Position numbers and translations under genes: made by a program. The notes below the pieces were generated by a model. The model saw only the letters and a list, made by a program, of their open reading frames with translations, searched no databases and was not told the origin of the DNA. A stretch of DNA of 64,000 nucleotides from Accumulibacter sp. GTDB lineage: Bacteria > Pseudomonadota > Gammaproteobacteria > Burkholderiales > Rhodocyclaceae. Below are positions 24,745 to 37,119 of this stretch, one piece after another. Positions within the stretch are counted from its first letter, which is position 1; each line of letters opens with the position of its first letter. The stretch lies in the NCBI RefSeq assembly GCF_023806565.1, contig NZ_JAMTDV010000092.1, forward strand, positions 1 through 64,000, written 5' to 3'.

Positions 24745-25220
24745 CTTCCGGACTGGCCGTCGATACTCGCGGCTCGCTTGTCCAGGTCCTCTATGAAATT
24801 CGTCGCCAGCGCGATCTCGCGCAGGAAGCACGTCAAACCTGCAATCAGCGCCAGCATCGCGGCAATGAACAGTCCGGCAATCGTGCGTGACAACTCGACC
24901 TGCAGTTCCGCGCCGACAAACAGCGCGACGACGACCAGGCAAACCAGCAGATCACAGGCGGTACACAGCGAGATCGCCCAGTGGATCATGCGGGCGCGGC
25001 GTGAGAGCGAGAGGATCGTCGACAGCGTTTGCGCACGTTCCGTCGCCGACAAGTCCGAGACCAGACTTTTCTCGAGCACGTGAAAACGGTCGATCACCCG
25101 CCCTAGCCGATTTGCAAGTACGCCAAGCAAAGCGCCGACGCCGGCCAGCAGGAAGACCGGCGCGACGGCGAGCTGGATCACCTGCGCAACGGATGAAACC
25201 TGACTCGGCAGTTGCATCAT
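24738..25220 (-). CDS. DUF2721 membrane protein
   Basis: A 160-residue protein with three predicted membrane helices: VIQLAVAPVFLLAGVGALLG, CTACDLLVCLVVVALFVG and IAGLFIAAMLALIAGLTCF. Between the first two is the conserved RLGRVIDRFH/RRARMIHWAI region typical of DUF2721. The function of the family is unknown. It lies 103 bases downstream of lon in the same direction. Confidence 0.85.
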   Translation of the reverse strand: MMQLPSQVSSVAQVIQLAVAPVFLLAGVGALLGVLANRLGRVIDRFHVLEKSLVSDLSATERAQTLSTILSLSRRARMIHWAISLCTACDLLVCLVVVALFVGAELQVELSRTIAGLFIAAMLALIAGLTCFLREIALATNFIEDLDKRAASIDGQSGRR

Positions 25221-25323
25221 GGCGGGAGACTCTTGCGACAGTCCTCCGGTCCGTATCGACGCGACCCGCGCGCCCGCGCCGTCCGACAGAGCGAGCGCAG
25301 CAGGCGCTGCAGTCGGGGCGACG

Positions 25324-27744
<2,421 letters not shown>

Positions 27745-27778
27745 TGATTGTGCCCTTTAGGTAATAGTCCATGCGAGA

Positions 27779-27806
27779 AGATTGTGGCATGAACCCGCAT
27801 TTCAAG
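27779..27806 (-). promoter_or_regulatory. Possible sigma-32 (heat-shock) promoter of lon
   Basis: On the minus strand, CTTGAAA (27806-27800) is followed after 12 bases by CCACAATCT (27787-27779), similar to the sigma-32 pattern CTTGAAA...CCCCATnT. Transcription would start about 30 bases before the lon ATG. Lon is heat-shock controlled in many proteobacteria. The downstream box is imperfect. Confidence 0.42.
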
Positions 27807-27832
27807 CCGCGCTGGAGGCGGCCAGCACATCG

Positions 27833-29104
27833 TCAGTTGCCGCCGGAGACCTTCGGCTGGTCAGCGTAAATCAGGAGTGGCTCGGCATCACCGACGATTA
27901 CGTTCTCGTCGACGACGACCTCTGAGACATTCTCCATACCAGGAAGTTCGTACATGGTATCGAGCAGTACCGCCTCGAGAATCGAGCGCAGGCCGCGAGC
28001 CCCGGTCTTGCGTTCGAGCGCCTTGCGGGCAACCGCCATCATTGCCGCCGGACGGATTTCCAGCGCCACGCCTTCCATCGCGAACAACTTCTGGTACTGC
28101 TTGACGAGCGCATTCTTGGGCTCGACGAGGATCTGCACCAGTGCCGTGCTCGACAGTTCCTCGAGCGTTGCCACCACCGGCAGACGCCCGATCAGTTCGG
28201 GAATCAGGCCGAACTTGATCAGGTCCTCGGGCTCGACGCTGCGCAGCACCTCGCCGGTCGCCTTCTTGTTGTCCTTGCTTTTGACCTCGGCGCCAAAACC
28301 GATGCCGCCACGTTCGGAGCGACTGCGAATGACCTTTTCCAGTCCGTCGAACGCGCCACCGCAGATGAACAGGATGTTGGTCGTATCGACCTGCACGAAA
28401 TCCTGATTGGGATGCTTTCGCCCGCCCTGCGGCGGTACGGACGCCACCGTGCCCTCGATCAGTTTGAGCAGCGCCTGCTGTACGCCCTCCCCCGAGACGT
28501 CGCGGGTAATCGACGGATTGTCCGACTTGCGCGAAATCTTGTCGATTTCGTCGATGTAGACGATGCCGCGTTGCGCTTTCTCGGTATCGTAGTCTGCCTT
28601 CTGCAGCAACTTTTGGATGATGTTCTCGACGTCCTCGCCGACGTAACCGGCTTCCGTCAGGGTGGTCGCGTCGGCCATCACGAAGGGCACGTCGAGCATG
28701 CGCGCCAGCGTTTGCGCGAGCAGTGTCTTGCCCGATCCGGTCGGACCGATGAGCAGGATATTGCTCTTGGCGAGTTCGACGTCGTCGCCGGACTTGCCGA
28801 AGTGGCGGAGCCGCTTGTAATGATTGTAGACGGCGACCGACAGGATGCGCTTGGCCGTCTCCTGCCCGATCACGTATTGGTCGAGCAGTGCCGCGATTTC
28901 CTTCGGAGTCGGCAGGTCGTTGTTTGCCCCCTTGCCCCCTTGCTCGCCGGAGATCTCGTCGCGAACGATGTCGTTGCACAGTTCGATGCATTCGTCGCAG
29001 ATGAAGACCGACGGCCCGGCAATGAGCTTCTTCACCTCATGCTGGCTCTTGCCGCAGAACGAGCAGTAGAGGAGTTTTTCCGTACCACTTTTCTTTTCCG
29101 ACAT
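27833..29104 (-). CDS. clpX: ClpX ATPase subunit of ClpXP protease
   Basis: Unfolds substrates and feeds them to ClpP. A 423-residue protein: an N-terminal zinc-binding domain with four cysteines (CSFCGK, then [10 protein letters not shown]), Walker [13 protein letters not shown] near residue 120, Walker [11 protein letters not shown], the IGF loop that docks ClpP (GGIGFGAEV), and the C-terminal small domain with a [10 protein letters not shown] sensor-2 segment. The length is normal. It follows clpP after a 49-base gap. Confidence 0.98.
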   Translation of the reverse strand: MSEKKSGTEKLLYCSFCGKSQHEVKKLIAGPSVFICDECIELCNDIVRDEISGEQGGKGANNDLPTPKEIAALLDQYVIGQETAKRILSVAVYNHYKRLRHFGKSGDDVELAKSNILLIGPTGSGKTLLAQTLARMLDVPFVMADATTLTEAGYVGEDVENIIQKLLQKADYDTEKAQRGIVYIDEIDKISRKSDNPSITRDVSGEGVQQALLKLIEGTVASVPPQGGRKHPNQDFVQVDTTNILFICGGAFDGLEKVIRSRSERGGIGFGAEVKSKDNKKATGEVLRSVEPEDLIKFGLIPELIGRLPVVATLEELSSTALVQILVEPKNALVKQYQKLFAMEGVALEIRPAAMMAVARKALERKTGARGLRSILEAVLLDTMYELPGMENVSEVVVDENVIVGDAEPLLIYADQPKVSGGN

Positions 29105-29153
29105 GTCGTGCTACCTCTATCTCAAGACCTGCGTACCCTGACCGGCTACGCCG

Positions 29154-29783
29154 TCAAAGCGCCTCCCGATTGGCCAGCACCTTGTCGATCAGACCATATT
29201 CTGCCGCTTCCTGCGCCGAAAGGAAATTGTCGCGATCGGTGTCGCGCTCGATGCGTTCGATCGACTGACCGGTGTGATGTGCCATCAGTTCGTTCAGCTT
29301 GGCACGCAGAGAAAGGATTTCCTTGGCGTGAATCGCGATGTCCGACGCCTGCCCCTGGAACCCCCCCATCGGCTGATGGATCATGACGCGAGAATTGGGA
29401 AGGGCAAAGCGCTTGCCGCGGGCTCCCGCGGCAAGGAGAAAGGCACCCATCGAGCAGGCCTGCCCCATGCACAGGGTCGACACGTCGGGTTTGATGAACT
29501 GCATCGTGTCGTAGATAGACAGCCCGGCAGACACCGAGCCGCCTGGCGAATTGATGTAGAAGTGCACCTCCTTGTCCGGATTCTCGGCTTCCAGAAAGAG
29601 CAGTTGCGCGACCACCAGATTGGCGGTCACATCGTTCACCGGGCCCACCAGGAAAATGACCCGTTCCTTGAGGAGTCTTGAGTAGATGTCGTAGGCGCGC
29701 TCGCCACGACCGCTCTGCTCGATAACCATCGGCACCAGGCCCAGCGCCTGCGGATTCCAGCCGGCAGCGTCTTCAATGCCCAT
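29154..29783 (-). CDS. clpP: ClpP serine protease subunit
   Basis: The proteolytic chamber of ClpXP/ClpAP. A 209-residue protein with the catalytic Ser in [13 protein letters not shown], His in [11 protein letters not shown] and Asp in the following IERDTDRDN region; [14 protein letters not shown] forms the substrate groove. The start at 29783 ([10 protein letters not shown]) has AAAGGA upstream; the frame extends ten codons further but without a site. It lies 32 bases after tig. Confidence 0.98.
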   Translation of the reverse strand: MGIEDAAGWNPQALGLVPMVIEQSGRGERAYDIYSRLLKERVIFLVGPVNDVTANLVVAQLLFLEAENPDKEVHFYINSPGGSVSAGLSIYDTMQFIKPDVSTLCMGQACSMGAFLLAAGARGKRFALPNSRVMIHQPMGGFQGQASDIAIHAKEILSLRAKLNELMAHHTGQSIERIERDTDRDNFLSAQEAAEYGLIDKVLANREAL

Positions 29784-29815
29784 TTCGTTTCCTTTGCAAG
29801 GGGAATCGCCCATGT

Positions 29816-31135
29816 TCAGGACTGTTGCCCCATCAGTTCGGCAAAGGCGATCGGTTTGTCAACCACCTTCGCCTGCGCCAGAACCCACTGCACCACGTTC
29901 GCCTCCATCGCCGCGCCTTCGAAATCGTTCAGGCGCTCGGGCTGGGCGTAGTGCCAGCGGACGACCTCGTCCGGCTGATCGTAACTCAGCGCCGCCTCCT
30001 GAACCAAGGCCTTGACCTGCTCGGGCTTCGCCTGCAAGCCCTGCTGCTTGACGATCTCGGCAAGAATCAGGCCGAGACTGACACGACGTCGGGCCTGATC
30101 CGAGAACCATTCCGGCTGCATCGGCAAATCCTTCACCTTCATCCCGCGCTGCTCCATGTCCTGGCGCGCGAGTTGCATCAGGCGCTCGATCTCCCGCTGG
30201 ACCAGGGCGCCCGGCACCTCGACGGCATTCGCCTGGAGCAGCGCATCCATCACCTGCGCCGTGACTTTTGCCTGCAGGCGCCGCTTCACCTCACGCGTGA
30301 GGTTGCCTTCGATTTCGTCGCGCATCTTCACGAGATCGCCGTCCTCGATGCCGAGCGCCTTGGCAAATTCACCATCGATTTCGGGCAACACCGGTTCGCC
30401 GACTTCCTTGACCGTGATCTCGAAAGTCACCGATTGGCCGGCCAGTTCCTTGGAAAAGTACTCGGTGGGAAAGGTCATGTCGAAAGACTTGGCTTCGCCG
30501 GGACTGGTCCCGATGACCGCGTTCTCGAAGTCCGAGAGCATCTTGCCTTCGCCGAGCACGAAACGGTAATCCTTGCCTTGCCCACCGGCGAACGGTTCAC
30601 CATCCTTCTTGCCGAGGAAGTCGATGCTCACCCGGTCCGCATTGGCGGCTGCGCGGTCGACCAACTCGTAGCGCATGCGCTGCTTGCGGAGAATCTCGAT
30701 GGTGTTGTCGACTTCGGTCGCCCCGATTTCGAGAACCGGGCGTTCAATTTCCACTCCCGCCAGGTCGCTCAGGGCAATCTCGGGATACACCTCGAAGACT
30801 GCCGAGAATTTGAGGTGTGTCGCACTGTCGCTGTCGGTCGCCTCGATCCTGGGAGAGCCAGCCACGCGCAGATTCTGCTCGATGACTGCGTCGCTGAAGA
30901 GTTGGCCGAGAGCCTCGGTCAACGCCTCGTGACGGGCCTGGTCGCCATATTGCTGCCTGACGATGTTGGCCGGCACCTTGCCCGGGCGGAAACCCGGCAT
31001 CTTCATGTTTCTGGCGAGCCGCCTCAGGCGCTGGTCAACGTCCTTGTCGAAATCGGCAATCGCGACCGACAGATCAAGACGCCGCTCCAGCGCGCTGGCG
31101 ACGGGTTCCTCAGTGGTAGCAGCATTCGTTTCCAT
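29816..31135 (-). CDS. tig: Trigger factor
   Basis: A ribosome-bound chaperone and peptidyl-prolyl isomerase. A 439-residue protein: the N-terminal ribosome-docking domain contains [18 protein letters not shown] (the conserved GFRxGKxP loop at about residue 48), the FKBP-type isomerase domain is around 155-245, and a helical C-terminal domain follows. First gene of tig-clpP-clpX-lon, the standard proteobacterial order. Confidence 0.97.
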   Translation of the reverse strand: METNAATTEEPVASALERRLDLSVAIADFDKDVDQRLRRLARNMKMPGFRPGKVPANIVRQQYGDQARHEALTEALGQLFSDAVIEQNLRVAGSPRIEATDSDSATHLKFSAVFEVYPEIALSDLAGVEIERPVLEIGATEVDNTIEILRKQRMRYELVDRAAANADRVSIDFLGKKDGEPFAGGQGKDYRFVLGEGKMLSDFENAVIGTSPGEAKSFDMTFPTEYFSKELAGQSVTFEITVKEVGEPVLPEIDGEFAKALGIEDGDLVKMRDEIEGNLTREVKRRLQAKVTAQVMDALLQANAVEVPGALVQREIERLMQLARQDMEQRGMKVKDLPMQPEWFSDQARRRVSLGLILAEIVKQQGLQAKPEQVKALVQEAALSYDQPDEVVRWHYAQPERLNDFEGAAMEANVVQWVLAQAKVVDKPIAFAELMGQQS

Positions 31136-31784
31136 TAAGAATCCTTGTGATACGGGCGGAAAACTGGCGGGAACCTGGCTCGGCCGACAGACTCACGGCC
31201 TGCAGACCACGCTCCGCCGACAATCAGATCGAAAGCGCGAAAATCGGCGATGTCGGCCAACGCTCGTGCTCGGCAGGCTGCGCAATATCGAAACCGCGCC
31301 TTCGGAGCTGTTGCGAAACTCCTGCAGGTCGCTCGCTGGATCGTCGCTACCCGCGCCAGTTTCGTCTGCCACTCGGCATGCCGCTTCTTCGCGCACGGAA
31401 AGCACCAAATCTTACAGCAATACTTGCCGGCTCGAAACACTCATCCTCACCACCAAGTATTTGACCATGGCTAAGCAGTTGATTTGTTTGTGGCAGATAG
31501 ATTATCAGCGAAATGCTCGCGAGAGGGCGTAACGAACATTGCCGCGTTTCTTCGTCCGACCGGCTGCCGCCTGAGTCAGCAGTATTGGCTCCCCGGACTC
31601 GCCCGCGCCGGTCGCGCTTCGCCAGCGCGCCATGCACGATGCGGCGCGCTGCGCAGCAACGGCGAAATGTCGTATCGTGGCATCTTGAGCAAACGTTTGC
31701 TGTCCAAGAGTCCTGTAGCCAGGACGGTCGACTGTAAGGGATCGCCCCTGCTGCTCGACCAGGATGATCCACCGGAGAAAATCC
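31136..31784. other. Long intergenic region between divergent tig and arsS
   Basis: About 650 bases. Several short open frames occur on both strands, but none has a ribosome-binding site with family-like sequence. The tig promoter must lie at its left end and the arsS promoter at its right end. I see no tRNA, repeat or clear hairpin. The slightly lower GC of the middle third could mark a decayed gene, but nothing recognisable remains. Confidence 0.5.
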
Positions 31785-32783
31785 ATGCACGCCACGCTTC
31801 CTCTTCTCGCGACCACCACCTTTCCGGCGTTGCGCCGCCGTTCGGTCGAAACCCTGCAGGTCAATCTCGGCTATCGCTGCAATCAAAGTTGCGTGCATTG
31901 CCACGTCAATGCGGGACCGCAGCGCAAGGAGGAAATGACCGCCGAAACCGTCGACGCGGTACTCGCCTTCGTTGCCGCCAGCCCCGAAGTCGGCGCGCTC
32001 GACCTCACCGGTGGCGCCCCCGAGCTGAACCCGCACTTCCGCCGCCTGGTCGTTGCCGCGCGCGCGCGCGGCCTGCGCGTGATCGATCGCTGCAACCTGA
32101 CGATCCTGGAAGAGAGCGGGCAGGAGGACCTCGCGGACTTTCTCGCTGCGCACCGCGTGGAGGTGGTCGCCTCACTGCCGTGCTACCTCGAAGAGAACGT
32201 GGACCAGCAGCGCGGCACGGGCACTTTCACCGCCAGCATCCGCGGCTTGCGCCGCCTGAACGCACTCGGTTTCGGCAAGCCGACGACCGGCCTGATCCTG
32301 AACCTGGTCTACAACCCGCTGGGAGCATCGCTACCGCCGCCACAGGAGCCGCTTGCCGCCGCCTATCGCGAACACCTCGGGCGAGAATTCGGAATCGTCT
32401 TCAACCAGTTGTTCACCCTGACCAACATGCCGATTCAGCGCTTCGGATCGATGCTGATTTCGAAGGGGCAGTTCAACGCGTACCTGCAGTTGTTGCGCAA
32501 CGCGCACCGCGACGAGAACGTCGAACGGGTGATGTGCCGCAATCTGCTCTCGGTCGATTGGCAGGGTTACCTGTACGACTGCGACTTCAATCAGCAACTG
32601 GGATTGCCGATTGCCGGCACCGGGCGACAGCGTCTGCACCTCACTGACGCCAGCGCGTCACTGCTCGCCGACCGGACGATCCAGGTCGCCGAGCATTGCT
32701 ACGGATGCACCGCCGGACAGGGATCGAGTTGCGGCGGCGCGCTCGGCAACGAGACCGCTGCGGCGCCGGTCTGCGGCACCTGA
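31785..32783 (+). CDS. arsS: Radical SAM protein ArsS (arsenosugar biosynthesis type)
   Basis: A 332-residue radical SAM enzyme. The 4Fe-4S cluster motif CNQSCVHC (Cys 32, 36, 39) follows LQVNLGYR, and the GALDLTGGAPEL strand is typical of the fold. The C-terminal Cys-rich domain has MCRNLLSVDWQGYLYDCDFN and HCYGCTAGQGSSCGG, the signature of TIGR04167/DUF3641 (rSAM/selenodomain; ArsS). Some relatives carry selenocysteine there; here only cysteines are seen. ArsS acts in arsenosugar formation downstream of arsenic methylation. The start has GGAG upstream. An HAD hydrolase and a VTT/reductase fusion follow; no arsM is in the window. Confidence 0.88.
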   Translation: MHATLPLLATTTFPALRRRSVETLQVNLGYRCNQSCVHCHVNAGPQRKEEMTAETVDAVLAFVAASPEVGALDLTGGAPELNPHFRRLVVAARARGLRVIDRCNLTILEESGQEDLADFLAAHRVEVVASLPCYLEENVDQQRGTGTFTASIRGLRRLNALGFGKPTTGLILNLVYNPLGASLPPPQEPLAAAYREHLGREFGIVFNQLFTLTNMPIQRFGSMLISKGQFNAYLQLLRNAHRDENVERVMCRNLLSVDWQGYLYDCDFNQQLGLPIAGTGRQRLHLTDASASLLADRTIQVAEHCYGCTAGQGSSCGGALGNETAAAPVCGT

Positions 32784-32834
32784 CGGGTGCCGGCGAGCAT
32801 CCGCACATTGCCCACGACAGCCAAGGAAACGAGC

Positions 32835-33533
32835 ATGAATGACACGCATCTCGCCGGAATCGAAGCCTGTGTCTTCGACGCCTACGGCACTCTCTTCGAC
32901 TTCAACAGCGCCGCGTCTGCCGCCAGTGACGAGCTCGGCGAAGACTGGCAGCGCCTTTCCGACCTGTGGCGGCAGAAACAGCTGCAATACACCTGGCTGC
33001 GAGGGCTCGCCGCCCGCCATGCAGATTTCTGGCAGGTCACCGCCGACGCGCTGGATTACGCTCTCGCCGCCCTCGCCATCGATCGGCCCGGACTGCGCAC
33101 ACGGCTGCTCGAGCTCTACCTTCATCTCGGCTGCTACCCGGAAGTTTCCGAAACGCTGCGCAGGTTGCGAGCAGGCGGGCTGAAATTGGCGATCCTGTCG
33201 AACGGCACGCCGGCGATGTTGGCCGCAGTGGTCAGTCATTGCGGATTGACCGAAGTCTTCGACGCCGTGCTCTCGGTCGAGGAAGTCGGCGTCTTCAAAC
33301 CCAACCCGGCGGTTTATCGGCTGGCCTGCGATCGCCTGGGCATCGCCCCGGAAGCGAATTGCTTTCTCTCGTCTAACGCCTGGGACGCCTATTCGGCCAA
33401 GGCATTCGGCCTGCGGGTCGTGTGGTGCAATCGCTTCGGGCAGCCGCCCGAGCGAATTCCCGCAACGCCAGACTGCGAGGTCGCCGAGCTTGCGGCACTG
33501 CCGGCGATCGTGTTGCCGGCACGTACCGGATAG
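32835..33533 (+). CDS. Haloacid dehalogenase, type II (HAD superfamily)
   Basis: A 232-residue HAD hydrolase. The nucleophile Asp is in VFDAYGTLFD (motif I, near residue 12), motif II is LAILSNGTP, the conserved Lys is in VGVFKPNPAVY, and motif III is SSNAWDAYSAKAFGL. These match S-2-haloacid dehalogenases. The real substrate is uncertain since many family members act on other compounds. The ATG at 32835 is preceded by AAGGAAACGAG. It lies 51 bases after arsS and 67 bases before the fusion oxidoreductase, so it probably shares their operon. Confidence 0.9.
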   Translation: MNDTHLAGIEACVFDAYGTLFDFNSAASAASDELGEDWQRLSDLWRQKQLQYTWLRGLAARHADFWQVTADALDYALAALAIDRPGLRTRLLELYLHLGCYPEVSETLRRLRAGGLKLAILSNGTPAMLAAVVSHCGLTEVFDAVLSVEEVGVFKPNPAVYRLACDRLGIAPEANCFLSSNAWDAYSAKAFGLRVVWCNRFGQPPERIPATPDCEVAELAALPAIVLPARTG

Positions 33534-33600
33534 CTTCGAAGCGGAACGCGAGGCAGGTCAGGGAAAGCCGTATGCACATCTCGACCATCGGCCGACAGCG

Positions 33601-35745
33601 ATGAATGCCCGGCGCATCGTGTTGCTGGCAGTCCTGGCCGCGCTGCTGCTCGCCGCCTTTACCCTCGACTTCGAGCGCTTTCTGCGTCTCGACTACGTCA
33701 AGAGTCGGCAAGCGGCGATCGAGGCGTGGCGAGCGTCGCAGCCGATTGCCGCGGCGCTGGTCTATTTTGCCGCCTATGTCGCGGTAACTGGCCTCTCGCT
33801 GCCAGGCGCGGCCGTCATGACCCTGCTCGGCGGCGCCGTTTTCGGTCTCTGGTGGGGTCTGTTGCTGGTTTCCTTCGCCTCGTCGCTGGGCGCCACCCTC
33901 GCCTTCCTCGCTTCGCGCTTTCTGCTACGCGAATGGGTACAGAAGCGCTTTGGCGACCGCCTTCGGTCAGTCAACGCCGGCATCGAGAAGGATGGTGGCT
34001 TCTATCTGTTCACCCTGCGCCTGGTGCCGGTGTTCCCGTTCTTCGTGATCAACCTGCTGATGGGCCTGACACCGCTCAGGACACGCACCTTCTACTGGGT
34101 CAGCCAGCTCGGCATGCTCGCCGGCACGCTGGTGTACGTGAACGCCGGGCAGCAATTGGCGAAGCTCGAATCCCTCGCCGGCATCCTGTCGCCGGCGCTG
34201 CTTGCCTCCTTCATTCTCCTCGGCATTTTTCCCCTGCTGGCGAAGAAAGTCGTCGATACGCTGGCAACGAGGAAAGTGTATGCCGGCTGGCAGCGACCGG
34301 TGCGTTACGACCGCAACCTGATCGTCATCGGCGCCGGTTCGGCGGGATTGGTGACTGCCTACATCGCTGCGGCGGTCAAGGCGAAAGTGACGCTGATCGA
34401 AAGGAACAGACTCGGAGGCGACTGTCTGAACACCGGTTGCGTGCCGTCGAAAGCACTGATCCGCTCGGCCCGGCTGCTCTCGCACCTGCATCGCTCCGCC
34501 GAGTTCGGCATTCGCAGCGCGTGTGCCGAGTTCGATTTTGCCGAAGTGATGGAACGGGTGCAGCGGGTGATCAGGACGATCGAGCCGCACGATTCCAGCG
34601 AGCGCTATGCCGGGCTCGGCGTCGAGGTCATCGAAGGCACAGCCAAGCTTGTTTCCCCATGGGAGGTCGATATCGTCCGCAAGAGCGGCGACAGGAAGCG
34701 TTTGAGCGCGCGCAGCATCGTCATCGCCGCCGGCGCTCGTCCCTTCGTGCCGCCGATCCCGGGTATCGAGCGGGTTGGCTATCTGACCTCAGATGACGTC
34801 TGGGAACTGCGAGCGCTGCCGCGTCGGCTGCTGGTCCTGGGGGGAGGACCGATCGGCTGCGAATTGACCCAGGCCTTCGCCCGCCTCGGCGCCGCGGTGA
34901 CGCTGGTCGAAATGGCGTCGCGTGTGCTGGTCCGCGAAGACCCGGAGGTATCGGAAGCCGTTCAGCGCCGCTTCGGCACCGATGGCATCGCCGTGCTCGT
35001 CGATCATCGGGCGCAGGCGTTCGTGATCGACCACGGCGAAAAGATCCTGATCGCCGAACACGCCGGGAAGGAAGTACGCATTGCCTTCGATGCCGTGCTG
35101 GTCGCCGTCGGCCGGATCGCCAACGTTACCGGCTACGGTCTGGAGGAACTCGGCATCGCCGCCCCGCGGACGATCGAGACGAATGCTTTCCTGCAAACCA
35201 GATACCCGAACATCTACGCCGCGGGCGATGTGGCCGGCCCCTTCCAGTTCACCCACGCGGCCGCCCATCAGGCCTGGTACGCGGCAGTCAATGCGCTCTT
35301 CGACCCTTTCCGCAAGTTCCGCGTCGACTACTCGCTGATTCCCGCGGCAACCTTCGTCGACCCCGAGGTGGCGCGCGTCGGCATCAACGAGAGCGAAGCT
35401 CGCGCGCGCAACATTCCCTACGAAGTCACGCGCTACGGAATCGACGACCTCGATCGGGCAATCACCGACGGCGAAGCGGATGGCTTCATCAAGGTGCTCA
35501 CGGTACCCGGCAAGGACCGCATTCTCGGCGTCACCCTCGTCGGCGAACACGCCGGCGACCTGATCGCCGAATACGTGCTGGCGATGCGCCACGGCATCGG
35601 TTTGAACAGGATTCTCGGCACCATCCACATCTACCCGACCCTCGCCGAGGCCAACAAATACGTTGCCGGCAACTGGAAGAAAGCGCACGCGCCAGAAAAG
35701 CTGCTCGCCTGGGTGGCGCGTTTCCATGCCTGGCGTCGCCGCTGA
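33601..35745 (+). CDS. VTT-domain (TVP38/TMEM64) membrane protein fused to a mercuric-reductase-like flavoprotein
   Basis: A 714-residue fusion. Residues 1-235 form a TVP38/TMEM64 (VTT) membrane domain with about six helices and the signature SLPGAAVMTLLGGAVFGLWWG plus LRLVPVFPFFVINLLMG. Residues 238-714 are a pyridine-nucleotide-disulfide oxidoreductase: FAD loop IVIGAGSAGL, redox pair C275/C280 in GGDCLNTGCVPSK, NAD loop LVLGGGPIGCEL, second FAD motif YAAGDVAG, and the interface motif HIYPTLAEANK. No N-terminal heavy-metal domain or C-terminal vicinal Cys pair of MerA is present, so mercury reduction is unlikely. The ATG at 33601 was chosen; upstream codons look like shadow. It follows arsS and the HAD gene. 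Confidence 0.9.
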   Translation: MNARRIVLLAVLAALLLAAFTLDFERFLRLDYVKSRQAAIEAWRASQPIAAALVYFAAYVAVTGLSLPGAAVMTLLGGAVFGLWWGLLLVSFASSLGATLAFLASRFLLREWVQKRFGDRLRSVNAGIEKDGGFYLFTLRLVPVFPFFVINLLMGLTPLRTRTFYWVSQLGMLAGTLVYVNAGQQLAKLESLAGILSPALLASFILLGIFPLLAKKVVDTLATRKVYAGWQRPVRYDRNLIVIGAGSAGLVTAYIAAAVKAKVTLIERNRLGGDCLNTGCVPSKALIRSARLLSHLHRSAEFGIRSACAEFDFAEVMERVQRVIRTIEPHDSSERYAGLGVEVIEGTAKLVSPWEVDIVRKSGDRKRLSARSIVIAAGARPFVPPIPGIERVGYLTSDDVWELRALPRRLLVLGGGPIGCELTQAFARLGAAVTLVEMASRVLVREDPEVSEAVQRRFGTDGIAVLVDHRAQAFVIDHGEKILIAEHAGKEVRIAFDAVLVAVGRIANVTGYGLEELGIAAPRTIETNAFLQTRYPNIYAAGDVAGPFQFTHAAAHQAWYAAVNALFDPFRKFRVDYSLIPAATFVDPEVARVGINESEARARNIPYEVTRYGIDDLDRAITDGEADGFIKVLTVPGKDRILGVTLVGEHAGDLIAEYVLAMRHGIGLNRILGTIHIYPTLAEANKYVAGNWKKAHAPEKLLAWVARFHAWRRR

Positions 35746-35784
35746 GCGCGCCGGCGCCGGGGCCGCCACGTCGCAGACGATGGA

Positions 35785-37119
35785 TCACGGTACCGGAATG
35801 AGCAGGCGCGCGATCTCCACGATGTCCTTTTCCGAGAGAACCCCGGCCGCGGCTTTCAGTTGAAGCGTGTTAGCCAGGAATTGGTACCTGGCTTGCGCCA
35901 AGTCCCGTTTGGCGACGAACATCTGGCGCTCGGCGTCGAGCACGTCGCTGTTGGTACGAATTCCGGCTTTCATCCCGCGCAGCGTCCCTTCGCTTGCCAC
36001 GACGCTGGAATCGACCGCCTTCTGGTACGCCGTCACCTTCGTGCCGCCGGTCTGGACGGCAAGAAACTGACGCTTGACCTCGACCAGAGTGCTGTTGATC
36101 ACCGCATCAAGTTCGGCTTGAGCTCGCTCGCGGTTGGCGATCGCCTGACTGGTCTGCGCATTCACCCGACCGCCTGCGAACAGGGGAATGTTGACCTGCA
36201 CGCCCACGGCGTTGATCGAGCTCTTCTGGTTGAGCGTATCGATCGACTGGTTCTCGCCACGCGTGTTCGTCGCAACGAAGTCCACCTGTGGGAAATGTCC
36301 GGCGCGATTGCGGTCGACTTCCAGACGTGCGTTTTCGTAAGCCTTCCGCTGTGCGCGAATGTCCGGGTTGTTGTCCTGCGCCAATGTGTACCAATCGTCC
36401 AGTTGCGCCGGCTGCACTCCGGTCGGCAGGAAATCCTCGCGCAGCGGCCAGAGATTTCCCGGCCGCGTTCCGGTCATCCCCTCGAGCACGCGCAGCGCCA
36501 CCGCCAGACCGTCGAGGGCGTCGGCCTGCCCGGCGCGTGCGAGCTGCAGGCGGGAATCGGCTTCGGCAACCTCGGTGACGGTGCCCTCGCCCCCTCTTCT
36601 GCGTCGCTCGGCAAGTTCGCGCTGAGCGCCGTAGGCAGTGATCTCCGCATCAGCCAGCGCCAGTTTTTCCATCGCCAGCAGCGCGTCGAAATAGGCACCC
36701 GCCAGCTTGACCGCCAGTTCCGCTTCCTTCTTGTCGAATATCGCGTCGCTGTACGCAGCGAGGACGCCTCCCTGCTGGTAGCGCACATAGCTGTCGTAGT
36801 TGAACAGCGGCTGGCGCAGGGTCACCACGCTGTACGTATAGCGGTAGTCGAGCTGTTGCGTGACATTGACGATCGTCGATTGACGTTCGCCGGTGTTCTT
36901 CGAGTAGGACCCCGAGAACGAGAGATTCGGCAGCAGACCGGCACGACTGATATCGATATTGTATTGCCCGGCATCGCGCTCATGACGGGCCGCCCGGAAG
37001 GTCGGATCGTTCTGCCGAGCGGCCTGGTACGCCTCGAGCAGGCCCGCAGAGAACGCGATTGACGAGCACAGCGCCAAAGCGCACCCTGCCAGGCCGACCT
37101 GCCAACGCCCCATCGTCAT
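35785..37119 (-). CDS. TolC-family outer-membrane channel of a type I secretion system
   Basis: A 444-residue protein with a signal peptide (WQVGLAGCALALCSSIAFSA). It has the duplicated TolC plan of long coiled helices with beta-strands: GLLPNLSFSGSYS, PLFNYDSYVRY, and in the second half GHFPQVDFVATNT and VNIPLFAGGRVNAQ. The length fits TolC/PrtF types. The ATG overlaps the stop of the upstream hlyD-like gene (ATGA). It forms the outer exit of the exporter encoded by the next two genes. Confidence 0.93.
   Translation of the reverse strand: MTMGRWQVGLAGCALALCSSIAFSAGLLEAYQAARQNDPTFRAARHERDAGQYNIDISRAGLLPNLSFSGSYSKNTGERQSTIVNVTQQLDYRYTYSVVTLRQPLFNYDSYVRYQQGGVLAAYSDAIFDKKEAELAVKLAGAYFDALLAMEKLALADAEITAYGAQRELAERRRRGGEGTVTEVAEADSRLQLARAGQADALDGLAVALRVLEGMTGTRPGNLWPLREDFLPTGVQPAQLDDWYTLAQDNNPDIRAQRKAYENARLEVDRNRAGHFPQVDFVATNTRGENQSIDTLNQKSSINAVGVQVNIPLFAGGRVNAQTSQAIANRERAQAELDAVINSTLVEVKRQFLAVQTGGTKVTAYQKAVDSSVVASEGTLRGMKAGIRTNSDVLDAERQMFVAKRDLAQARYQFLANTLQLKAAAGVLSEKDIVEIARLLIPVP

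Noticed and set aside
31136..31784. Small open frames and possible tRNA in the tig-arsS gap
   Set aside because: No cloverleaf, no ribosome-binding sites with coding-like frames, and no recognisable family were found.
33601..35745. Annotation as mercuric reductase
   Set aside because: There is no heavy-metal-associated domain and no C-terminal vicinal cysteine pair, and no mer genes are nearby; only the core fold is shared.
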